Source: Eubacteriales bacterium (GTDB lineage: Bacteria > Bacillota > Clostridia > Tissierellales > GPF-1). Taken from it: a stretch of DNA of 61,324 nt. Shown piece after piece: positions 1 to 8,818 of the stretch. A program made the position numbers and the translations under genes. The notes under the pieces are model-generated. The model searched no databases. It saw nothing but the letters and a program-made list of their open reading frames with translations, and was not told the DNA's origin. Positions within the stretch are counted from its first letter, which is position 1. Every line of letters begins with the position of its first letter. Where the stretch lies: the NCBI GenBank assembly GCA_030625815.1, contig DAOUQF010000023.1:1-61324 (forward strand), read 5' to 3'.

Positions 1-2
1 TC

Positions 3-218
3 TTTGTAGAATTTGTTGCACTTATTTACTTATCGTATGTGAAAAAGAAAATGCAAGATGCCAGTCTTTTTGAAAAATGGACGCTGCAAGGTTTATTGGA
101 TGAACTTGATACAATCGAGCTATTTGAAGCCCCAGAGCATGGTCGTCAATTGGGCGAAGTTACAAAGAAGCAAACAGATCTCTACAAAGCATTGGGTGCA
201 AATCCGCCCTCGTTATAA
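3..218 (+). mobile_element. C-terminal end of an IS1634/IS4-type transposase (partial)
   Basis: An open frame enters from the left edge of the window and ends at the TAA at 216-218, giving 71 residues. The tail (a Lys-rich YVKKKM stretch, then LLDELDTIELFE and an acidic/basic end) resembles the C-terminus of IS1634-family (IS4 superfamily, DDE) transposases. The catalytic core would lie outside the window, so family and completeness cannot be confirmed. The element sits in the outermost visible block of the rlmH-downstream accessory region, which fits a zone that tolerates insertions. A shorter frame starting at 58 in another phase is a shadow of it. Confidence 0.6.
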
Positions 219-280
219 ATTCCGGGAATCTAGGTTTTAAGGGTATTTCTAAATGTGAAAAGCACCCATTAAAACGATCC

Positions 281-1498
281 CTATTGCCAAGTATGTGTCA
301 CAGCCAATGTATCACCATCAACAAGGAAATAATCATAATTGGAAGCATCTGAATTCACGTAACTGTCTCCCCATGTTACGTCTATATAAACATCTTCACC
401 TGCAAATAGGGCTCTCGTCCATATATGATCAATGCCATCTGCAACTCCACCTATGCCTTCAACACGTAAACCTGCACATTTACATAAAGCATTATATGCC
501 GCTGTATATCCTTGACATACTCCTAACCCGTTCGCATATACGCCATAACCTGTATAACTTTCTGCATTAAAATCATTGTCGTACTCTGTATTCTGAACCA
601 CCCAATCGAATAGCACCAAAGCCCTTTCCCTATCTGATTGACCGTCATATAACAAACCCGTATCTTTCAATGTACCAATAATCTCCAAGGATTCCTCGAA
701 GAATGCTTCTCTATACGTTGTCAAAGTCTCTTCATCCATGCCAGTTTCCGAAGAAAGAATGAATGTTAACGTTACTTTATCGCTGTCCCCCTTCGCTTTA
801 TACGTCATGCGATTTGTAAATGACATATATTCAGGATACTTATTGAAGATCGAATCAAAAGCCTCGGCAATATCTTCCTGGTTTTCCTCCGTTAATAAAT
901 CATCGAAACTGATTCCCAAATATTCAATGGAATAAGTAAATGTATTCGTTTCACACATATGCAAAAGAATCGACTCAAACTCCTCTACCGTATCAGGCTT
1001 TTCTACTACATTAATTTCCTCTTTTATAAAGATCTCACTAAAGCTTTCTATTAATGGTGATGTTTCTTCTTTCACAGGTGTTGGCTCAGGATCAACAGAT
1101 TCTTCCTCTACTACAGGCTCTTCTGTCGCTGGTTCTTCTTGATCTGGTTCTTCTTGATTTGGTTCTTCTTGATTTGTTTCATCTTCCGTTTCAATTATCG
1201 GCTCTTCTTCTGTATTTATATCTTGGTCGTCCTCAACATCTGCGGCTTCTTCATCTGCATCATCATGGGGCTCCGTCACATCTGCATTGTCTTGGTCTTT
1301 CAACTCATCACTGTTATCTTTGTCAACCTTGGCTTCTTCCTCGTTCTCATTGCCGTGACTGTAAATGTTTTGGGCCTCATTTACATAATCCTCTGAGCGT
1401 ATGTCTTCAAGCGCCTTCTTTTCTTGTGACCCATATACACTTATACTGCTTAACAATAAAATAAATACACATAGCAATACGATTGTTATTTTCTTCAA
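281..1498 (-). CDS. Secreted protein with acidic repeat linker and transglutaminase-like domain
   Basis: 405 residues, starting at a TTG (1496-1498) preceded by an AAGGA ribosome site. A hydrophobic signal peptide covers about residues 1-23. A very acidic, low-complexity linker (about 30-165) contains tandem QEEP/EEP repeats that are also visible as DNA repeats near 1125-1180. The C-terminal domain is a transglutaminase/protease-like fold with the expected triad: Cys near 328 in GVCQGYT, His near 358 in DHIW, Asp near 373 in YIDVTWGD. Such proteins are usually exported enzymes or peptide-binding domains at the cell surface; the substrate is unknown. The protein ends very soon after the Asp motif, so the domain is at the short end for the family. 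It lies in the outer, incomplete rlmH cassette. Confidence 0.8.
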   Translation of the reverse strand: MKKITIVLLCVFILLLSSISVYGSQEKKALEDIRSEDYVNEAQNIYSHGNENEEEAKVDKDNSDELKDQDNADVTEPHDDADEEAADVEDDQDINTEEEPIIETEDETNQEEPNQEEPDQEEPATEEPVVEEESVDPEPTPVKEETSPLIESFSEIFIKEEINVVEKPDTVEEFESILLHMCETNTFTYSIEYLGISFDDLLTEENQEDIAEAFDSIFNKYPEYMSFTNRMTYKAKGDSDKVTLTFILSSETGMDEETLTTYREAFFEESLEIIGTLKDTGLLYDGQSDRERALVLFDWVVQNTEYDNDFNAESYTGYGVYANGLGVCQGYTAAYNALCKCAGLRVEGIGGVADGIDHIWTRALFAGEDVYIDVTWGDSYVNSDASNYDYFLVDGDTLAVTHTWQ

Positions 1499-1991
1499 CT
1501 AGATTCATTCCTTATTTTTATTATTGTTGGTTCTATCAAAAGATCTTCCAATATCAAAATACCAAGTATATCTTTGAATCCATCTTCATCTATACCGCTC
1601 ACAACGCATAATGCGGTAATTATGTTTCACTTTGCAATGGATTGCATTTATAAATACGAAAAAACACTCGCTGTTTAGTGGGTGTCTCTGCCACTTTTCA
1701 ATTACCGGCAGTATTTTATCTGTCATGCAGGGGCTTGTTTGAGTAAGCAAAACCGCCTAATGATTTTTGTGTGAAATATATGAAATTCTCGTCGCCAAGA
1801 TAGATGAGTCAGTAAAATAGAGAGTGATCAGACGCATCTAAGCACTCTCCATACTTAATTAATTTACTCTGTTCTTCTTTGAAGAAATCATGAATATTAA
1901 ATTTATGCCAATTCACGTTTCAATTTGCTATAAACTTCACTAAACGCCCACAGCACTCCACATGCACAATATGTGAGAATATATAAAATCT
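1499..1991. other. Gene-free AT-rich stretch with small inverted repeats
   Basis: No convincing reading frame with a ribosome site is visible on either strand. Two inverted repeats can be seen: CTGCC…GGCAG near 1687-1712 and GAGAGTG…CACTCTC near 1820-1850. The second may be a weak transcription terminator. The stretch is probably upstream DNA of the transglutaminase gene plus decayed mobile DNA; no element family was recognised. Confidence 0.35.
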
Positions 1992-2091
1992 CAGTTACTT
2001 ATAGTACGGTTCACCGTACTTTACCTAACCCTAAAAACAAATTCGACTTCCTCAATCATGAGAAAATCGAATTCACCATCTATACTTGTAG
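1992..2091 (+). repeat. rlmH-type attachment repeat R1
   Basis: A direct repeat of about 100 bases, shared with R2 (6897 on) and R3 (9743 on). It opens with a copy of the end of rlmH read on the minus strand (GAA-CCG-TAC-TAT-AAG-TAA, so EPYYK-stop instead of EPYHK-stop). Its core is the palindrome GTACGGT-TC-ACCGTAC (2004-2019). A 34-base imperfect hairpin follows at 2040-2073, with arms beginning AATTCGA; the arms pair better as RNA from the minus strand because the mismatches become G:U, and a T-rich tract then follows as in an intrinsic terminator. After about 2075 the sequence diverges from R2 and R3. Confidence 0.85.
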
Positions 2092-2189
2092 CACTGCTCA
2101 GGTTGCCACTTTCGGAGATTTTAAAAAACGCACGTTCTGATAAGGTTCACCCCTAGTGATCCGAAATCCCGAGAAAGACACCCAATAGT

Positions 2190-3194
2190 CTATTCCAAAC
2201 CTTTTCTTATTCTTGGTGCCAATACCAAAAATACCACCACGCTTATTCCGAATACAATGCCTGAATATCTGATGATATCGAGCCACGATCCCTTGTTTGA
2301 CAGAACAAGGGCATTGCCTTTGTAAGTCCAGTAAAATGGTATCCAATAAAATAAAGGCTGCCACTTGTCCGCCAGAAGTTCTTCTCCCGCAATGGATCCA
2401 AACAGCGGTAAAAAAAGCATTTTCATGTTGCCCGCTGCATTCATGACATCATCATTGTTTATCCCTTCAATGAACCCGACAAGTATGCTTATAATGCACG
2501 AGGTCGCCACCATGAGAAGCGCATGGAAGTAGTTGATGTCTCTAAAGCCCGTTATAATTAGAAGCAGCAAGGTGCCCACCACGGGAACAACTACCCCGAT
2601 CATGCTCTTTCCGGCTATAAATCCAATCCTTGACACCGGTGACAAGTGGATTGCGCTTATTGTGTTGTCCGTTTTTTCCTCTACAATATTGAGTGCAATG
2701 ATCATGCCTCCCAGAATTGAGACAAACATCATTGCCGCGTTGACCATGACTTTCTTCAAAGGGGGGATATCCCTGCCATAATCCACGATCTCAACCATTG
2801 AATCCTCCATCCCAATCTCAAAGTGGTCAAAGGCCGTCAGATTCCTTACGTAATCTACAACGTAATCAGGTTCATTCCCCTGCGCCAAAATAAAATATTC
2901 ATCCGTTTGATCCGGGAGTACGGCTACAATATTGTCCCTTTTTCTAACCCTGTCCTCGACATCCTCAAGGGTCGCCTGCAATTCAACCTTTGCAAACTGC
3001 TTGAAGTATTCAATCTGCTGCGGATTTTCCCCTTCCAACAAGACGATTTCAACCGTGGTGTCATTGATGCCGGGTGAAAAAACGTTAATGATCACAGCAA
3101 AAATAACCGGTACAACGAGTATGTACAAGGTTAAAAAATTCCTTACGCTTGTTTTCAAATCCCTCTGAAATATCAAGAATATTTTTTTAATCAT
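2190..3194 (-). CDS. ABC-2 type transporter permease (second permease of the exporter)
   Basis: 334 residues from the ATG at 3194, chosen because AAGGAG lies nine bases upstream; the in-frame ATG at 3212 lies ahead of that ribosome site. There is an N-terminal membrane segment (about 20-40), an extracytoplasmic region of about 130 residues, then five or more hydrophobic segments from about 165 to the end, with an EEKTDNTISA stretch typical of ABC2_membrane_3 permeases. It should pair with the permease encoded just upstream to form the membrane channel driven by the ATPase at 4325. The substrate is not evident. It is the last gene of the four-gene operon and ends about 100 bases from repeat R1. 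Confidence 0.85.
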   Translation of the reverse strand: MIKKIFLIFQRDLKTSVRNFLTLYILVVPVIFAVIINVFSPGINDTTVEIVLLEGENPQQIEYFKQFAKVELQATLEDVEDRVRKRDNIVAVLPDQTDEYFILAQGNEPDYVVDYVRNLTAFDHFEIGMEDSMVEIVDYGRDIPPLKKVMVNAAMMFVSILGGMIIALNIVEEKTDNTISAIHLSPVSRIGFIAGKSMIGVVVPVVGTLLLLIITGFRDINYFHALLMVATSCIISILVGFIEGINNDDVMNAAGNMKMLFLPLFGSIAGEELLADKWQPLFYWIPFYWTYKGNALVLSNKGSWLDIIRYSGIVFGISVVVFLVLAPRIRKGLE

Positions 3195-3208
3195 TTCATA
3201 ACACTCCT

Positions 3209-4324
3209 TCACAGGGACAGCGTCTTTTTAAATCTGTAATTTGCCAGAATGAAAATATCCAGGCCCAGCACAGCAAAGCCGAGGGACGCCACCATCACAT
3301 AGGCCATATTTCCATCAACCGATATGATTTCCTTGAAACTCTGCAGCATGACATAGCTCGGAATGATTTTAACCCAGTAGGGATCCCAGCTGGGTGTAAA
3401 GTAAGAAATATTAGGCATGATCATAATCACAATGACAATGTACATGGCTCCGAAAGCCTCAACGATATCTTGGTAGTAGCTTGTAAGAACCAGTCCCAAT
3501 GAGGCTGCAAAAAATCCTGAAGAAACTACAAACAGCAGCATCGCCAGGTAGTTCGGCTGAAGACCCATGATCGGCACTGTTACGATCAGGGTTGTCACGA
3601 TACTCGTCACAATAATAACTCCAATCTTACTCAGCAGGTAGTGCCAGACTGAAGATGCCGTTATTGCATATGCCTTTATGATCCCTTCTTTCTTATCGAG
3701 GAAGATATAAGCCCCAATAATAAATAGGCTCATCAAGCTTCCATTGAAGGTCAAAAACACAGGAATCATATTCTCTTTGTCATTTAAGGGCTTTACATCC
3801 TGATAAAGCTTTCTAACCTCGATGTTGTCAGAATAATCCTCAATGACGTCATGTCCAGCCAACCTATTGTGATAAACCATTAAAAGATTCCTGAGCTTTA
3901 AGGTTTCATACCCTTGCAGATAGTAGGTATGAATGATCTGACCGTCCTCATTTACACGAACATGCACGACAGGCACTCTTTCCGAGTCGGAAACTGCATC
4001 AAGCGCCTCCATGGTGTCCAGCAAGTAAATCTTCGATTCCTCTGTTTCATAAAGCACAGCAGCAAAAGTACGATCGTCCGTTTCCACTTCCACCAGCTCA
4101 GCGGTCTCATCCAGATCCTCTTCAAGTAAATTCTTCTCGTATCTATCCCTGACAACCTGAGGCAAATCAAGATAGAAATATTCCTTTCCCATGCCGTCAA
4201 ACTCTTCCGGGACCACAAACACAAGTATCAGCAAAAGCACTACGGCCATTCCCAGTTCAATGTAGAAGTACCAACTTTTTGAGGAAAGGCTCAGTTCCTT
4301 TGTAAAACTATACCATAGTTTCAT
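3209..4324 (-). CDS. ABC-2 type transporter permease (first permease of the exporter)
   Basis: 371 residues. There is one N-terminal transmembrane segment (about 20-40), a large acidic extracytoplasmic domain to about residue 190, then about five membrane segments, as in ABC-2/DrrB-type heterodimeric exporters. The start codon directly abuts the end of the ATPase gene (4325) and the stop lies 14 bases before the next permease, so the genes are co-translated. Known members export drugs, lipids or peptides, or act in sensing and detoxification; nothing here fixes the substrate. Identity as one of two non-identical permeases is inferred from the tandem arrangement. Confidence 0.85.
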   Translation of the reverse strand: MKLWYSFTKELSLSSKSWYFYIELGMAVVLLLILVFVVPEEFDGMGKEYFYLDLPQVVRDRYEKNLLEEDLDETAELVEVETDDRTFAAVLYETEESKIYLLDTMEALDAVSDSERVPVVHVRVNEDGQIIHTYYLQGYETLKLRNLLMVYHNRLAGHDVIEDYSDNIEVRKLYQDVKPLNDKENMIPVFLTFNGSLMSLFIIGAYIFLDKKEGIIKAYAITASSVWHYLLSKIGVIIVTSIVTTLIVTVPIMGLQPNYLAMLLFVVSSGFFAASLGLVLTSYYQDIVEAFGAMYIVIVIMIMPNISYFTPSWDPYWVKIIPSYVMLQSFKEIISVDGNMAYVMVASLGFAVLGLDIFILANYRFKKTLSL

Positions 4325-5179
4325 TTAAACCAGTCCCCTTCCAGTTACCTTGATGAATATTTCTTCAAGAGTCGCTTCCTTGGTATGCATGGTCTGGATG
4401 TCATATTTACTGATCACTTCAACCAGTCTGTCCTTTTCCTCTTTTATAACTGTAGAGAAGCTGTCCTTGATGAGTTCCCCATCTTTAAAGTATTCGACTT
4501 CCACCAGCTTTTCACCGTATTTGAGCTTTAATGCCTTCGGAGAATCTATCAGCCTGATCGTTCCATCTACGATAAATGCAACCCGGTCACAGAGTTCATC
4601 GGCAATGTACATGTTATGCGTTGTCAGAAAGATCGTTACACCCTTTTCCTTTTTCCGCCTTATAATGTCCTTTATTTCAGACGCAATTGCAGGGTCCAGC
4701 CCTGTGGTCGGCTCATCGAGGAACCACATCTCCGGGTTATTGATCATGGATCTAGCAAAGGTCAGCCTGTGCTTCATCCCCTTCGAATACTTTCCCGCTT
4801 TAATATTTTCCTTGCCTTCAAGTCCCACAAGTTTTATCAGATCCATGGGATCTTTTGTCTCCACATCGAATAATTTTCTATAGAATTCAAGATTTTCAAG
4901 TCCGGACATTTTGTTATAGACATTGGACTGCTCAAAGGACATTCCGATCTTATTGAACATCTTATTCTTAATGTGCTTGACATCATATCCCGCAACCTCA
5001 ACCTTGCCCTGCTGAAGCTGAAGAAGACCGACAAGAATATTCTGGGTTGTTGATTTGCCAGCGCCTGAAGGACCCAAAAATCCGAATATCTCACCCTTCT
5101 TAATTTCAAAACTAACATCTTTAACTGCATAATTATCATCATTGCTGTATGAATGGTAAAGGTTACTAACTTTTATCAT
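4325..5179 (-). CDS. ABC transporter ATP-binding protein
   Basis: 284 residues from the ATG at 5179 (AAGGG nine bases upstream); an ATG at 5200 or a GTG at 5212 would add a few residues. Walker A is GPSGAGKST (about 36-44), the signature motif is the variant YSKGMKHR, Walker B is FLDEPTTGLDP and the switch His lies in TTHNM. The C-terminal 80 residues are an accessory domain usual in DrrA/CcmA-like exporters. It energises the two permeases encoded downstream. It is preceded by the HlyD-like gene after about 45 bases, so all four genes form one minus-strand operon. Confidence 0.9.
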   Translation of the reverse strand: MIKVSNLYHSYSNDDNYAVKDVSFEIKKGEIFGFLGPSGAGKSTTQNILVGLLQLQQGKVEVAGYDVKHIKNKMFNKIGMSFEQSNVYNKMSGLENLEFYRKLFDVETKDPMDLIKLVGLEGKENIKAGKYSKGMKHRLTFARSMINNPEMWFLDEPTTGLDPAIASEIKDIIRRKKEKGVTIFLTTHNMYIADELCDRVAFIVDGTIRLIDSPKALKLKYGEKLVEVEYFKDGELIKDSFSTVIKEEKDRLVEVISKYDIQTMHTKEATLEEIFIKVTGRGLV

Positions 5180-5224
5180 TTTATTCATCCCTTCATCCAT
5201 ATGCTCACTCACCAGTCATTCTAC

Positions 5225-6430
5225 TTATTCTTCCTGATAATTCAGTATGACCAGTTCCCCTTCTTTTACTCCATCTTTTACCTCAATGCTTCCGTCCACT
5301 TCTATCCCAGTACTGATTTCTCGTTCAACAACTTCCCGGTCTTCGAGAACCTTCACATATTGTTTCGAATTCTTTTGAAAAACAGCACCTGCAGGTACCA
5401 GAAGCACTTCTCTTGGCGACTCAACCATGACCTTCGTTTCCACCTCGAGGCTAAAGGCGAGTGCATCAGCGGACTTCGACAGACCGATCTCTACGGTCTG
5501 CCGATTCTCTTCCACACCGAGCTCCGACAGCGTTACAAAAGCCTTCGGATACACCTTGTCCACCTTCAAGCCATCAATATCAACATCAAGATTCCAGTCC
5601 TGAATTTCAGCCTCCATATTCGGTTTTATGCTTCTTGCATCTTCCACCATAAAATCAACTAGAACAACTTTTTCTGTCGGATCCTGAATTTCTATAATCA
5701 GCATCCCCGGAGACGGAATGTCCCCTTCAAAGGTGTGTATTTCTGTCACGATCCCTTCAATATCTGCATAGATCACATAATTATCTCGATTTTTTTCTAG
5801 CATGTCTAAAGTTAGAAGCAGCACATCGATTTCAGCTTCATATTTCTCCCTGACATTTTCTGAAATTCCTTTAGTGAGCTGATTATATGTGTTTTGAGCA
5901 ATTCCAAGACTGCTCTTAAGCTGTTCCACATGACTCTCTTCCTGCTCGAACTCAATAAGAGATGCGGCCCCGATATTGTAAAGCGACTCGGTTATATCCT
6001 TGTTTTTTGTTGCCAGCGCCATATTTTTTTTGATTCTTGATACTTCTATCCAGGCGCTATTTACACTCTCCATATCCGTTCCTGAAAGGGCTTCATTATA
6101 TCCAGCCTCTAAAGCTTCTATCTGCTTCTCAACTTTTTGAATTTCAAGATCCAGATTGTCTTCATATTTAATCAGGAGCTGTCCTTTTTCCACATGGTCA
6201 CCCAGCTCCAAGGTCATTTCCTCTACCTTGCTTGTGCCACTTCCATAATATCTTCTGATATTTCTTGAACTGATCCTACCTACATCCTGAACGTATTTTC
6301 CCACTTCTCCCTTTGTTACTTCTACTGTATTGTACTTTGCTCCGATGTTGCCCGCTGTTAATAAATAAAATATGCCCGCTCCTATTACTGAAAACACAAC
6401 AATGGCGATGATCAATTTCTTCTTATTCAT
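5225..6430 (-). CDS. HlyD/RND-type periplasmic-adaptor-like subunit of the ABC exporter
   Basis: 401 residues starting at the ATG at 6430, which has a strong GGAGG five bases upstream; a frame extension to 6499 has no ribosome site. A single N-terminal membrane anchor (about 3-25) is followed by a biotinyl-lipoyl-like half motif, a long alpha-helical coiled-coil hairpin (about 85-220), a second lipoyl half and beta-barrel regions, the order seen in membrane-fusion (MacA/HlyD/YknX-like) proteins. In Gram-positive bacteria such proteins work with ABC exporters in resistance to peptides or drugs. It is the first gene of the exporter operon, and the 470 bases upstream hold only inverted repeats and attachment repeat R2. 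Confidence 0.85.
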   Translation of the reverse strand: MNKKKLIIAIVVFSVIGAGIFYLLTAGNIGAKYNTVEVTKGEVGKYVQDVGRISSRNIRRYYGSGTSKVEEMTLELGDHVEKGQLLIKYEDNLDLEIQKVEKQIEALEAGYNEALSGTDMESVNSAWIEVSRIKKNMALATKNKDITESLYNIGAASLIEFEQEESHVEQLKSSLGIAQNTYNQLTKGISENVREKYEAEIDVLLLTLDMLEKNRDNYVIYADIEGIVTEIHTFEGDIPSPGMLIIEIQDPTEKVVLVDFMVEDARSIKPNMEAEIQDWNLDVDIDGLKVDKVYPKAFVTLSELGVEENRQTVEIGLSKSADALAFSLEVETKVMVESPREVLLVPAGAVFQKNSKQYVKVLEDREVVEREISTGIEVDGSIEVKDGVKEGELVILNYQEE

Positions 6431-6499
6431 AGTGACCTCCAATTGCAGCTGGCCTGCCGTTTCTATATTTTTCATGCTCAACTTGATGCTCCATACCAT

Positions 6500-6896
6500 T
6501 AGAGAGCCCAGTTACTCATTATTACTGTTATTAATACCCATTTAAACAAACCTATAAAGCCCTACTAATCAAACGTGTTCAACGCACGTCCCGGCATCCG
6601 GCGGATTCTAGTATCATTCACACAGGGTATGAACAGTTCAATATTCAGAAATGGTTCAATTGGTAAAAAAATATTCGCCCTTTGGTTGAGTGTGTTTATC
6701 AGGGGCGAATGACATATGACACCGACATAATTATAAATCATCGTGCCTTTTCTGCAATTGCGGTATAGTCGAATTCATGACGGACAAATTTAATCGAGAC
6801 AATAGGAACGATAAAGGAAGTTCATCACAGAAATTCCAGACTGTACTTGGTACGTATTGGCTAAATAGTTCAAGTAATCCTAACATTAAAAACCAC
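6500..6896. other. Non-coding upstream region of the exporter operon
   Basis: No supported gene was seen. An inverted repeat (ATTCGCCC…GGGGCGAAT, about 6678-6709) could be a terminator or operator. The promoter for the minus-strand exporter operon should lie in this stretch, but no clear consensus pair could be picked by eye. It is the cassette end that abuts repeat R2. Confidence 0.4.
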
Positions 6897-7084
6897 ACTT
6901 ACTTATGGTACGGTTCACCGTACTTTACCTAACCCTAAAAAGAAATTCGACTTCCTCAGTCATGAGAAAATCGAATTCACCTTATATCTATAGCCCACAT
7001 TATTTATCCCTAGAAAAACATTCCATATTGAGATTCATATTGATTAACGTTCAAGGGAAATTACACACTTTATCGGACTTGACT
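6897..7084 (+). repeat. rlmH-type attachment repeat R2
   Basis: On the minus strand it reads GAA-CCG-TAC-CAT-AAG-TAA, that is EPYHK-stop, identical in protein terms to the end of rlmH. The core palindrome GTACGGT-TC-ACCGTAC is at 6908-6923 and the conserved 34-base hairpin at 6944-6977. Similarity to R3 continues for about 177 bases from the core, ending in a shared TCGGACTTGACT box near 7073-7084. It separates cassettes B and C. Confidence 0.87.
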
Positions 7085-7213
7085 TTTGTAAAACCAAACT
7101 GTTTTGATATACTTATGACAGTTCTTTGATAACCTATACAGTATTAGATGCATTGCCCTTTCTTGCTAGTGATTTATTTCAACAAGTTCAACCGTTTTAA
7201 CTTGTTGAATCTT

Positions 7214-8116
7214 TCATAAGCCTCTACAAGACAAATTCTGTAAATACCTTTTCAGCTCTTTGGCAATGGGTGATAATGCTCTATTCTTATGATACACAAA
7301 GAAGAATTCTCTATTTAGACTTAAATTCTTAATATTATGTATTTTAATTTTCTTTAATTGAACTTCGTTTTGTATTGCCATTTCTGAAATGAAGCTCACA
7401 CCCATCTCAAGAGTTACCATTTGTTTAATTGTCTCGTTGCTTTCAATTGTAGAAACAACGTTTAACTCCTTAGCCAATACCCCTATATCGCTCAATGCTC
7501 TTTCTAGTATACGTCTTGTTCCAGACCCCTCTTCTCTCATTATTATGGGTAGTTGTCTTAAGAAGTTAATATCTAAGTCTTCTTCATTAAGCCATGGAAA
7601 GTCCTTATTATTAGGCGTAGCAAGAACCAATCTATCCTGACAAAACTCAATATATTCTAGCCCTTCTTCGTCATACTTCGCACCGACGATACCACACCCT
7701 ATTTGATCATTTAGTAATTCTCTAATCACTTGTTTTGAGTCCCTGTGCTTTACGTTAAAGATAATCCCTGGGTATAATTCCCGAAATTCCTTCATAATCT
7801 TTGGTAAAATATATTGCTCTGGAATGGAACTAGCTGCAATATTCAGAATACCTTCAATCTTCCCCTCATGTTTACCAATTTCGTACACGGCCTGGTCTCT
7901 CGTGTTTAAAATCTCCTTTGCATATTTGTAGAGAATCTCTCCAGACTCAGTTAGTGTTATATTTCTATTTTTCCTGTTAATTAGAACAGTTTCTAATTCT
8001 TTTTCTAAGTTCATAATATTATTAGAAATCGTTGGTTGAGTCACAAACATTTTTTTTGCAGCATTTGAAAAACTTTTCAGCTCTATTATGTGTACTAAAC
8101 TTTCTAATTGATACAT
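7214..8116 (-). CDS. LysR-family transcriptional regulator
   Basis: About 300 residues; the ATG at 8116 is nine bases from GGTGGAG, and an ATG at 8122 is also possible. The N-terminal winged helix-turn-helix (about 1-60, with SFSNAAKKMFVTQPTISN) and the C-terminal periplasmic-binding-like effector domain are complete. The wording of the linker and effector domain (GILNIAASSIPEQYILPKI, then CGIVGAKYD) is close to the LysR subgroup often annotated as selenium-metabolism-associated; that link is from memory of the family, not shown here. It is divergent from the ECF S-component gene with 133 bases between, the classic layout for a LysR regulator controlling its neighbour. Confidence 0.88.
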   Translation of the reverse strand: MYQLESLVHIIELKSFSNAAKKMFVTQPTISNNIMNLEKELETVLINRKNRNITLTESGEILYKYAKEILNTRDQAVYEIGKHEGKIEGILNIAASSIPEQYILPKIMKEFRELYPGIIFNVKHRDSKQVIRELLNDQIGCGIVGAKYDEEGLEYIEFCQDRLVLATPNNKDFPWLNEEDLDINFLRQLPIIMREEGSGTRRILERALSDIGVLAKELNVVSTIESNETIKQMVTLEMGVSFISEMAIQNEVQLKKIKIHNIKNLSLNREFFFVYHKNRALSPIAKELKRYLQNLSCRGL

Positions 8117-8249
8117 CTCCATAAGCTCCACCTATCCTACTATAAATTTAATCTATCTCACTTCCTCCTATTATAAGTATTTTCGATTTCCATTACAAAC
8201 AAAAGATAGCTATACTGACTAGGGTTTACTAAAATTCTGGAGGTACAGT
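8117..8249. promoter_or_regulatory. Divergent regulatory region between LysR and ECF S-component genes
   Basis: 133 bases that must carry both promoters. A TAGCTATACT stretch and AT-rich inverted sequences are visible; a ribosome site GGAGG stands six bases before the ATG at 8250. LysR proteins usually bind such a region at T-N11-A sites; several candidates exist and none is decisive. Confidence 0.45.
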
Positions 8250-8816
8250 ATGAACAACTCATTTTTTGACACACCTAAGGCCATGATTTTTGCATCAATT
8301 GGTATTGCAATCAACATCGTATTGGGGACTATCACTCAAATCATTCATATTCCCCTATTATTTCTTGACACCATCGGAACTATTCTTGTTTCCGTAGTTC
8401 TAGGTCCCCTAGCTGGTGCCTTAACTGGTGGTTTAACCAATGTCATCCAAGGTTTCATAACAAATCCCAAAGACATTCCATTCGCACTTGTTAATATTGC
8501 TATTGGTCTAATCGTTGGTTTCATTGCTAAAAAACAAGGTTTTAAACTTAAAACAGCTGTCATAACTGGTTTGATCTTAGCTGTTGTTGCACCATTAATC
8601 GGTACACCTATTGCCATATTTATCTACGGTGGCATTACCGGAAGCGGAACTGATCTAATTTTTGCTTGGTTACGTGCTACTGGTTCTAGCATCTTTACAT
8701 CAACATTTATTCCTAGAATAACAGGTAATATCATTGACAAACTAGCTAGTTGTTTACTTGTTTATGTATTGCTTAAACGTATTCCATCTGCTTTACTAAA
8801 AAGTCTTAAAGCATGA
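8250..8816 (+). CDS. ECF-type transporter S component (substrate-binding membrane subunit)
   Basis: 188 residues with about six hydrophobic segments. The stretch LDTIGTILVSVVLGPLAGAL followed by a GGLTN segment is typical of energy-coupling-factor S components, which bind a vitamin, metal or other small molecule and borrow a shared EcfAAT module encoded elsewhere. No ATPase or EcfT gene is adjacent, so it would be a group II system. The substrate cannot be told; the sequence recalls the CD3073-type family of clostridia. The last codons and stop run directly into the truncated IS256 element at 8819, but the length is normal for the family, so the gene seems intact. Confidence 0.8.
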   Translation: MNNSFFDTPKAMIFASIGIAINIVLGTITQIIHIPLLFLDTIGTILVSVVLGPLAGALTGGLTNVIQGFITNPKDIPFALVNIAIGLIVGFIAKKQGFKLKTAVITGLILAVVAPLIGTPIAIFIYGGITGSGTDLIFAWLRATGSSIFTSTFIPRITGNIIDKLASCLLVYVLLKRIPSALLKSLKA

Positions 8817-8818
8817 TA

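Larger units (their letters stand above)
2011..6914. mobile_element. Putative rlmH-targeted cassette C (ABC exporter)
   Basis: This block of about 4.9 kb is bounded by attachment repeats R1 and R2, taking the TC dinucleotide in the centre of each core palindrome as the boundary. It carries one minus-strand operon (HlyD-like subunit, ATPase and two ABC-2 permeases) and no recombinase, transposase or replication gene. The boundaries are inferred from the direct repeats. The arrangement copies that of SCC elements in staphylococci, in which cargo lies between repeats made from the rlmH end. Confidence 0.6.

Noticed and set aside
1054-1464. Long open frames opposite the acidic linker of the transglutaminase-like gene
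   Set aside because: They are by-products of the Glu/Asp-rich codons on the other strand and have no ribosome site.
1680-1800. Possible IS21-type end near the GAAAAGTGGCAG stretch
   Set aside because: Only a dozen bases resemble such ends and there is no associated reading frame.
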